This document shows positions 52,399 through 60,000 of a DNA stretch of 60,000 bases, one piece after another. The notes beneath the pieces are model-generated. The model ran no database searches. It was not told where the DNA came from and saw nothing but the letters and a program-made list of their open reading frames with translations. The stretch's first letter is position 1. Each line of letters opens with the position of its first letter. The translations under genes were made by a program, and so were the position numbers. Location: positions 62,293,910 through 62,353,909 of the forward strand of contig CM055095.1 in assembly GCA_029204225.1 (NCBI GenBank), given 5' to 3'. This stretch comes from Diphasiastrum complanatum (Eukaryota > Streptophyta > Lycopodiopsida > Lycopodiales > Lycopodiaceae).

Positions 52399-53568
52399 AT
52401 GGATACTTCCCCTACATCTTCTGAGCCTCGCATACCGTCTTCCACTTACCTTGACAAAGTACGGCATGAATTTCGAGATCATCTTAGGGAAGCCATGAGT
52501 GATGTACACACTGATTTACGCTGGGAGTTACGAGAGACGTTCACTACTCTTTCTGCCCAGATTGCTACACTATCAATACAGTCCAGTGTTTCTCCACTAT
52601 CTCCACCTGTTCCCCCACAACGTACATTTCCACCACCCAAGACTCCTTCATCTTCTGGTCCTTTGCCACGAGACTTTAGGGATAAGGTTCAGCTTACTGT
52701 GTACTCTGGGTCATCCGTTGGGAATGAGCTCGAGAATTGGTATTCTAAGCGTGAGACCTACTTCCTTATGTTTCCTAAGACTGACATTCAGCGGATACAT
52801 TTGGCTGCTTTACATTTGGAGGCCCGTGCTGCTACTTGGTGGCGCATGTTTCGCCAGACGGCTTCACACCCTGGCCTTGCTAGTTGGACAGAGTTTATGA
52901 CAGCATTCCGCCTACCGATGACTGATCCTCAGTGACTTATTCGACAACGCGACATCTTTCGCAGTTTATCTCACACTGGTGACTTGGCTGCTTATACGAC
53001 ACGGTTTACAGAGCTTTCCTATCTATTCCCAGATATTTCTACATTGGAGCTCATCTCTCGCTACGTTGCTGGTCTACGAGGCGCACTCAGGTATGATGTT
53101 TCTTCTTTTTCTCCACTCACTCTTTCTCATGCCATCTCCCTTGCTACCGCACTGCAGCACAAGTACTCTCCCATCTCTTCCTCTGTTTCTCGTCCTTTGC
53201 ATCCTTTCACACGTCCTGTTTTTTCCTCTCCATCCTCTGCTAGTCCCACATCTGTCAGTTCACCTTCGTCCACTCTTTCGTCTGCACCAAGTCCTCCTTT
53301 TTCTCCTCGTCCTGTTTTTGTTCGTCGCTACTCACAGCCTGAGATGTCTGAGATCCGTGAGAAGCGCTTATGTTTCAACTGTAAGAGTCCTGATCATATC
53401 GCCCGTGATTGCCGACAGCCTGCCATTGCTCTGCCGTCTATTTCCATGATGCTGACACACCTGATGATAGTCCTGATTCTGCCATATGCCTTCATATTCT
53501 TGATGATGACCCACCTGTTGATTAGTTTGCCACACCCACTGAGCCTGTTCCTGATCCCCCTGATCTAG
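52399..53568 (+). pseudogene. G5 gag
   Basis: Starts MDTSPTSSEPRIPSSTYLDK. Gag domain FRDKVQLTVYSGSSVGNELE, ENWYSKRETYFLMFPKTD and AATWWRMF. A TGA at about 52933 interrupts it, after which the same frame continues (LAAYTTRFTELSYLFPD) to a zinc knuckle CFNCKSPDHIARDC. The end is frameshifted relative to protease. Confidence 0.86.
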
Positions 53569-54941
53569 CTGTATGTCATGCTCAGCTTGCTTATGCTACT
53601 TGGGCCGGTAAGCCGGGTCCACGCCATATCCGTCTTCGCGTACATATCACTGGTCGTGAGTTTATTGCCCTTGTTGACACGGGTAGCACTCACTCGTTTC
53701 TCAACAGTCATATTACTACACGCATTCGTCCTATGCCAGTCACTACGCCTCATCCCCTGCATGTTGAGGTTGCCAGCGCACACTTTCCTAGCACGCAGAT
53801 GTATCAACAGCTTTCATATCGGATTGGAGACTTCCTTGGTCAGGCAGATTTTCATATTATTCCACTTACACGGTACGATCTTATCCTCGGTGCTGATTGG
53901 TTTGCATCCCTTGGTGCTGTTAAAGTAGACCTCCAGCAGCAGACATTGACATTCTCTCATGATGGTACTCAGCATATATTTTTCGGTATTGATTCTCGGC
54001 AGGACTATCAGCTTATTTTCGGGAAGCAGTTCATGCGGAGCCTCCCGAAGGCCCACTGTGCGGCTATTCTTTCTGTTCAGCCAGTTCAGCCTATTGCGGA
54101 TGCACCACCTTTGCCACAGGTATTTTCTGAACTGTTGCGTGAATTTGAGCATGTTTTTAGAGAGCCGACTCAGTTACCACCTTTACGAGATGTCAACCAC
54201 CATATAGACCTTGTTTCCTCTGCATCACCTCCTTCTCGTCCTCCTTTTCGTATGTCTATCGTTGAGCGCGAGGAAGTCCAGCGTCAGGTGTCTGATTTAT
54301 TACGTCAAGGCCTTATTGTTCCTAGCCATAGTCCTTTTGGTGCTCCTGTTTTACTTGTTGATAAGAAGGATGGTACTAAACGTCTATGTATCGATTATCG
54401 TGCTTTAAATAAACTTACTATCCGTAATCAGTACCCTATCCCTCATATGGATGACCTGTTTGACCAGTTAGGCCAAGCCAAGATCTTTTCTAAACTTGAC
54501 CTCCGTTCCGGTTATCACCAGATTCGTATGCATCCTCCTGATGAGCACAAGACAGCTTTCCGTACCCACTTTGGTCTGTATGAGTTTCGTGTCCTTCCTT
54601 TTGGTGTTACCAATGGCCCGCCCACTTTTCAGAATGTCATGAATAACATCTTTCGTCCTCTGCTTGGAAAGTGTGTCATTGTTTATTTTGACGATATCCT
54701 CATTTATAGCACCACTCTCTCTCTTCATGTTCAGCACGTTCGTTCTGTTTTTGTTTTGTTAGTTACTCATCATCTGTATGCTATACGTTCTAAATGTTCT
54801 TTTGCTGTTGTACAAATCGAGTTTTTGGGCTTCTTTGTTACTAATGGTATTGTTCGTCTCGACCCTCGTAAGGTCCGTTCTATTCTTTCATGGCTTGTGC
54901 CTGCTGATGTTCATGATGTTCGTATGTTTCCATCTTCGTAA
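53569..54941 (+). CDS. G5 protease and reverse transcriptase
   Basis: One open frame: protease active site FIALVDTGSTHSF (DTGS) and YDLILGADWFASLG, then GIDSRQDYQLIFGKQFMRSL, RT DVNHHIDLVSSASPPSRPPF, VLLVDKKDGTKRLCIDYRAL, FSKLDLRSGYHQIRMHPPDE, FGVTNGPPTFQNVMNNIF, catalytic YFDDILIYS. It ends at a small deletion after DVRMF (near 54930), where the RT thumb of the relatives continues GLATHLRR. All RT catalytic residues are present. Confidence 0.9.
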
Positions 54942-55418
54942 CCAGTTGCTCATTTTGCCACTCTTGCATCTCCTTTGCATGCTCTGTTGAAAAAGGAAAC
55001 TTCGTTTGCTTGGACTCCCGCATGTCAGTCAGCTTTTGATACTTTGAAGGTTAAGCTTACCACTGCCCCTGTTTTATGTCTTCCAGATTTTTCCCAGCGT
55101 TTTGCTGTTGAGACTGATGCTAGTTCCATAGGATTAGGTGCTTTGTTACGTCAGCGTCAGTGTGTTATTGCATATGAATCCCGTCGTCTTCGTTCGTATG
55201 AGCAGCGCGATTCCACTCATGAAAAAGAGTTGCTTGCTATCATTTTGGCTTTAAAGAAGTGGCGTCATTATCTGTATCGTGTTCCGTTTGATGTTTTTGC
55301 TGATCACTATACACAAAAGGATCTTAGTGATCGTCAGTACCGTTGGCTTCAATTTTTACAGTTACGTCTCCCCACTCTTGGTATGATGATCTTCCTCCAC
55401 ATGTCCAGACTTTCGTGA
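54942..55418 (+). pseudogene. G5 RNase H, internally deleted
   Basis: Frame with PLHALLKKETSFAWTPACQS, VETDASSIGLGALL, HEKELLAIILALKKWRHYLY and RVPFDVFADH, followed directly by YTQKDLSDRQYRWLQFLQ: about ten residues are missing. The tether to integrase is also deleted and frameshifted. Confidence 0.86.
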
Positions 55419-55422
55419 TGTT

Positions 55423-56690
55423 ATGTCGTCTGCCTCTCGTCCTTTCTCTCACCCTCACCAGGTTTATTCCATTGTTAATCATCGTTTGTTTCACTATGGT
55501 TCGTTATGTATTCCCAGCACACTCGACATACGTCCACAACTCCTTCTTGATGCCCATTCCTCTCCTGTTGGTGGCCATTTTGGTTTTCAGAAGTCCTTGT
55601 TCTGTTTGAAAGAAGATTTTTATTGGCCTTCCATGAAGCATGAGCTTTCCCACCTTATTCATACTTGTGATTTTTGCCTTCGTAATAAGTATTCCCGTGA
55701 AAAACCTGGCGGTCTCCTTCAAAGTTGGCCTATTCCTTCCCGCCAGTGGACTGATATATCTATGGACTTCATTTTAGGTCTTCCCCGTACTCAGCGTGGT
55801 CATGGCTCTTGTTTGGTGGTAGTTGATAGGTTTTTTAAACAAGCTCATTTCATACCAGTCAGACGTACTATTACAGCAGAGCAGTGTGTTCGTATATTTA
55901 TTTCTGAGATTTTCCGCTTACATGGTCTCCCACGATCTATACTTATTGATCGGGATACCAAGTTTACATCAGGATTTTGGACAGAGCTTATGCGTATCTT
56001 GGATGTTAGGATACTTATGGGCACTGCTTATCATTCTTCTGCGGATGGTCAGTCTGAGGTTATTAACCGGGTATTGGAGGATTATTTACGACATTATGCT
56101 TCTCCTTCTGGTCGTGATTGGGATCAGCATTTATGTTTGGTTGAGTATAGTTATAACAGTTCTGTTAGTTCTAGCACAGGTGTTTCTCCTTTCCTGCTTA
56201 CTCATGGATACTCACCAGTTCTACCCGGTATACCTACTCCTCCAGATGATGCACCTGTTACTATTTCATCTTATCTTTCGAGTGCTCGGGAGATTATTAC
56301 TAGAGCTGCTACTCATTTACAACATATTCAGCAGCGGTACAGGACCATTGTTGATCGTCATCGGCGCCATGTTGAGTTTGTAGAGGGAGATACTGTTTTT
56401 CTCCGGTTACGCTTTGCTCGCCATCGTTTTGTACAGGGTCTTGCTTCTACTGAGAAGCTTGCGCCGCGCTATTATGGGCCTTTTCAGATTCTTGAGCACC
56501 TCAGTCCAGTTACATATCGTCTTGAGTTACCTACTGCTACTCGGGCTTGTGATATCTTTCATGTCAGTTTACTACGTGCTGCTATTGAGGATGATGCTCC
56601 TCGAGATTCCTCATTTCCTACAGATTCAAAGCTTTTTCCATTCCTGCCAGCTGCTATTTTACAGGTGCGCTTATTGCATAGTCGTGCCAT
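55423..56690 (+). CDS. G5 integrase
   Basis: A long open frame of ~420 codons of integrase: zinc finger (SSPVGGHFGFQKSLF, CDFCLRNKYS), catalytic core WTDISMDFILGLPRTQRGH, LIDRDTKFTSGFWTEL, DGQSEVINRVLEDYLRHYA (D-D-E), and a C-terminal DNA-binding part FVEGDTVFLRLRFARHRFVQ, KLAPRYYGPFQIL, TRACDIFHVSLLRAAIEDD. Near 56690 the frame is lost just before the chromodomain; the nominal ORF continues out of frame to 57237 through the LTR. Confidence 0.9.
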
Positions 56691-56871
56691 CGGCAGGTTC
56701 AGTTTTTGGTCCAGTGTGATGGTCGTCCTATTGAGGAGGCTACTTGGGAGCCCATTGATGTTTTTTATCATACCCCTATCCTGGCTGATCAGGCTCGATC
56801 ACTTGCAGCTACCATTGCTTCTCGGGATGCTCCGGCTTCTCTTGATGTTCCTTTCTCAGATGGGATATCTT
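56690..56871 (+). pseudogene. G5 chromodomain (frameshifted)
   Basis: In the frame next to integrase: FLVQCDGRPIEEATWEPIDV, HTPILADQARSLAAT, ending DGIS and a stop. Compared with G1 the conserved Trp in VQWDG is Cys. Confidence 0.8.
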
Positions 56872-56949
56872 GATGCAATATTTTTCTCTGGCACTGGTTC
56901 TTATCTTAGTTTGCCTATATTGGGGGCAATGTTCTTTATAGCCAGGGAG

Positions 56950-57401
56950 AGTTACGGACTACAGGATACAGGCCTACTGGGCTACTCTGCACATATTCCG
57001 CAGGCCTCTTTACATTTACTGTTGGTTATGTATATTTCTGGTTACGCATTTTATATTAGTCATGTACAAGCCCCAAAGCCTTTATATATGCTTATGACCC
57101 ACACTGGGTCCTTTTTTATGACATTGACTGGCCTTGGGCCCTTATTATATGGTTATATGTGGAGTGGGGGCCCGCAGGAGGGCGCACTATTTTCCCTCCC
57201 TTTACTTTTGAATTCCTATTTTAGGGTTCATTGGTAGGGTATTTATAGGGGCATTTGTACACTCATTTTTCAGATTATTGATTGGTATTGCTTGGGCTCT
57301 TCGTGGGAGAACCTATTGTCTTGTCTATTGCTTGTAGGGCTTTAGTCTATTGCTGTCTTTTATGCTTCATTGATTCAACACCTGAGATTTTGATCATAAC
57401 T
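56950..57401 (+). repeat. G5 3' LTR
   Basis: 452 bp, matching 51173-51637 except for a short deletion near 57200 (TCCACATTTTGCC missing) and a few substitutions. The polypurine tract GCCAGGGAG ends at 56949. The two LTRs are very similar, suggesting a fairly young insertion. Confidence 0.94.
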
Positions 57402-57406
57402 GATCT
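57402..57406. repeat. Target-site duplication of G5, right copy
   Basis: GATCT, identical to 51168-51172. Confidence 0.9.
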
Positions 57407-57997
57407 TGAGTTAAGACCAAGATTAGATCTATGCTTTGAGAAGGCACTTTTGCAAAGTGGCTTTGTGAGAAGATCAACAATACATGAAGCTGTGTCGACG
57501 TGTTCCAAGTTGATTTCTCCTCCAATGAGCTTTTCCCTTACAAAATGGTGTGCCACTTCTATATGCTTGCTTCTTGCATGAAAAATAGGATTGTTTGCAA
57601 GAGCTTGGGCCGATATGTTGTCACATTTGATCAAGGGAAGATCATCCTCTTTGATGCACTTTAGCTCCATGATTAACCTCTTGATCCAAAGCACCTCTTT
57701 AGTTGTTGTAGTGAGTGCTTTGTACTCGGCCTCACAAGAAGATAAAGATATGGTATCTTGTTTCTTTGAAAGCCAAGACACAAGATTGCCTCCAAGAAAG
57801 ATAGTATATGCATTGATGGACTTTCGATCCATTTTATCACTTGCAAAATCAGAATCCGAATAGCCAACAATGGTTAGATCTTCATTTTTGTACAACAAAC
57901 CATAATCTTGAGTAGAAGATACATATCTTAGAACTCTCTTGGCCATCTTCCAATGTTGGATCTTAGGATCTTGCATAAATTGACTCAATTTGTGCAC
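57407..57997 (-). pseudogene. Copia C4 RNase H end
   Basis: Minus-strand frame with the copia RT/RNase H junction and RNase H: MAKRVLRYVSSTQDYGLLYK, IVGYSDSDFASDKMDRKS, SCEAEYKALTTTTKEVLWIK, HARSKHIEVAHHFVREKLIG, DLLTKPLCKSAF. It continues to the LTR at 50526-51133 once G5 is removed. At 57997 it meets the plus-strand copia head to head. Confidence 0.88.
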
Positions 57998-58272
57998 TCA
58001 CTTTGCAAAAGTGCCTTCTCAAAGCATAGATCTAATCTTGGTCTTATCTCAAGATCAATGCTTGATCCACATTAGATGCTTTTTTAGGAGGAGTGTCAAA
58101 ATATTGGAAAAATCTATCTAATGTTGTAAGTAGGGGTCCTAAAAATGCCAAAGATGAATTGAGCTCTTTTGGCTTAGTAAAGACCCATCTTAGAATAAAA
58201 TATTCAAGGTAGGTAGAAGTAGAAACTCGAGCTACCATAGGAATTGCCATTTGTACTTTGCATGCCACATTT
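57998..58272 (+). mobile_element. Plus-strand copia end and LTR fragment
   Basis: AAAGTGCCTTCTCAAAGCAT is the end of the copia RNase H frame in plus orientation. A purine tract (TTTTTTAGGAGGAG) and an LTR start TGTCAAAATATTGG at 58094 follow. Only ~180 of 608 LTR bases are present, and protease sequence follows directly. It is the reverse complement of 50947-51172. Confidence 0.82.
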
Positions 58273-60000
58273 TTCTTCATCACCTTTCAAGAAGGATGGT
58301 TCGTGGTACATCGACAGTGGAGCTTCCTCACATATGTGTAGCTAGCTCCAAGCATTTATTTTCATCCATGACACCTTATGAAAGAGCCAAGAAGTCCATC
58401 TACACAGCAAATGATCATGAGTGTGCTATTGAAGGCATAGGGACTATTCCCTTAAAGCTTTCATCATTAAAAGTTCTTTCTCTGTCCAAAGTACTTTTTG
58501 TTCCTAAGTTAACAAAAAAACTTATTAGTGTTGGGCAATTGTTTGATAGTGGACCATGTACAATCAAGAAGCATGATGAGATCCTTGCATTTGGGTCTAG
58601 ATATGGTGGAATCTACAAGCTTGATCCCAAAGAGTATGCTAACTCTTGTGATGGTGCTTTTGCTTCTCATATTTCTTTGGAGGAACTATGGCATAGAAGA
58701 TTGGGGCATCCTAACTATAGTTCTATGGTGTCTATGGTCAAGAAAGCCAAAGGTATTGGCTTGCCTAATCTTATCTCCAAGAATTTCAAGCCATGTGAGG
58801 CTTGTGCCATATCTAAGTCTCATAAGAAGCCTTTTTCAAAGTCATCTATCAAGACTACACATCCATTGGGGCTCATACACTTGGATGTGCACTTCTCATC
58901 TTCAAAGAGCAAGGGTGGTGCTACTTGCTTTGTAACTTTCATTGATGATTTCACTAGATTTACTTGGTTATATCTTCTAGCTTCAAAGTCTATGGTGTTT
59001 GACTATTTCCTAAAGTTCAAAGCTTTAGTTGAAAAGCAATTTTCATACAAAATCAAGATTCTTAGAAGTGATGGAGGTGGTGAGTACACTTCCAATAAAT
59101 TTCATGATTATTGTGAGCTTGAAGGCATTAAAAGGGAGTTTTCTTGTGCATATACACCATCTCAAAATGGGGTGGCTGAAAGAAAGAATAGAACCTTGTG
59201 TAAATGTGCCAAAACCATTAGAATTGAGGCATCCTTGCCAGAAGACTTTTGGGGTGAGGCCATCAATTGTTAAAACTATCTTTGCAATCGACTCCCTCAT
59301 GTTGCACTTGGAGGAAAGTCACCATATGAAGCACTTTATTTGAAGAAACCTAAGGTTGATCACCTTAGAGTATTTGGATGCATTTGCTTTGTCCATATTC
59401 CCTTGGAAATGAGAAAGAAGGATGATCCTTGTGCAAGCAAAGGAGTAATGGTTGGATATTCATCCAACAAGAAAGCCTATCGAATCTACATGCTCTCTAC
59501 TTCTAAAGTATTTGAAAGTAGAGATGTAGTTTTTCATGAAGTAGAAAAGTACAATCTTGGAGGGGCCGAGATCAAGCAACCTCAAAATCTATCACCTTTT
59601 GTTATTGAAGACAATCAACATATGGAGGAGTCGAGATTTGAAGATGGAAGTCCTTGGATTTTCACTCCTAGAAGATCTATGAGGGAGAGATCCGAGCCTA
59701 AGAGGGCTCACTTATGATGACAAAGGAAAACAAGTGGATCTTGATTCCACTTATGCTTATTTTGTTTCTCATGAGGAGCCCAAAGATGTCCAAGAAGCCC
59801 TCAATACCAAGGAGTGGTATGAGGCCATGAAGATTGAATATGATGCCTTGATCACCAACCACACATGGGAGCTAGTGGATCCACCACCTAACATGCATAT
59901 TATTGGATGCAAGTGGGTGTTCAAGATCAAGTACAATCATGATGGCTCCATCAACAAGTACAAGGCAAGATTATGTGCTAAAGGTTTTGCACAAATATAT
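58273..60000 (+). pseudogene. Copia C5: protease, integrase, start of RT
   Basis: Plus strand: protease active site WYIDSGASSHMC (58298-58335), a frameshift, then VLFVPKLTKKLISVGQ, integrase zinc finger ELWHRRLGHPNYSS and CEACAISKSH, core LIHLDVHFSSSKSKGG, FIDDFTRFTWLYLLASKS, ILRSDGGGEYTSNKF, YTPSQNGVAERKNRT (D-D-E), and SPYEALYLKKPKVDHLRVFG. A TAA near 59271 and a shift near 59717 break the frame. RT begins at WYEAMKIEYDALITNHTWEL, and the window ends in KARLCAKGFAQIY. Gag is missing. Confidence 0.9.

Larger units (their letters stand above)
51173..57401 (+). mobile_element. Gypsy element G5 (G1 family, chromovirus type), full length
   Basis: Complete plus-strand insertion in copia C4: 5' LTR 51173-51637, primer site, leader, gag, protease, RT, RNase H, integrase, chromodomain, 3' LTR 56950-57401, and duplication GATCT. 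It is the best-preserved gypsy of the window, but gag has a TGA, RT-RNase H and the RNase H-integrase junction have deletions, and the chromodomain is frameshifted. Confidence 0.96.

Overview
This is nuclear DNA of a land plant, probably a seed plant with a large genome. At least 85% of the window is LTR-retrotransposon and LINE sequence of plant type (Ty3/gypsy with chromodomain, Ty1/copia, non-LTR LINEs), mostly broken and nested. The only clear host gene is a piece of the meiotic helicase gene HFM1/MER3 (ROCK-N-ROLLERS in Arabidopsis). Six short plus-strand exons lie between 23161 and 40042, with correct splice sites and matching phases. They encode the second RecA-like half of the helicase, including motifs IV, V and VI. 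The gene runs beyond what can be recognised here on both sides, and the intron between its fourth and fifth visible exons is 15.2 kb and full of transposons.

Layout: 1-8719, a plus-strand copia (C1) split by a gypsy element (G1, 346-6527, duplication GTCGA). 8720-12933, debris: a G-rich minisatellite, a primer site complementary to tRNA-Asp, a LINE tail, a non-autonomous LTR relic with an unknown ORF, and a gypsy 3' end. 12934-20890, a second gypsy family (G2, minus) holding a copia (C2, 14455-18302, duplication GCATC). 20891-21755, a LINE 3' end. 21756-24719, HFM1 exons 1-4 and their introns. 24720-38700, the giant intron: a LINE, a gypsy relic, a solo-like LTR, a copia (C3) and four head-to-tail LINE pieces. 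39592-40042, HFM1 exons 5 and 6. 40358-44625, gypsy G4. 44626-50512, an LTR fragment, two tandem LINEs and a gypsy relic (G6). 50513-60000, copia sequence in inverted arrangement with gypsy G5 (51173-57401, duplication GATCT) inserted in it.

The most interesting signals are these. (1) A LINE family whose 3' ends share a short hairpin, an AATAAAG-like box and a (TC)n tail. Several copies begin directly after such a tail, as if the family inserts into its own microsatellite. (2) LINE derivatives that keep ORF1 and the 3' terminal signal but have lost most or all of ORF2, like the mammalian HAL1 design. (3) A gypsy family with LTR termini AGTTA...TAACT instead of TG...CA, proved by two independent 5-bp duplications. 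(4) A copia with a long unbroken gag-pol ORF that has lost the three protease active-site residues and part of integrase by in-frame deletions.
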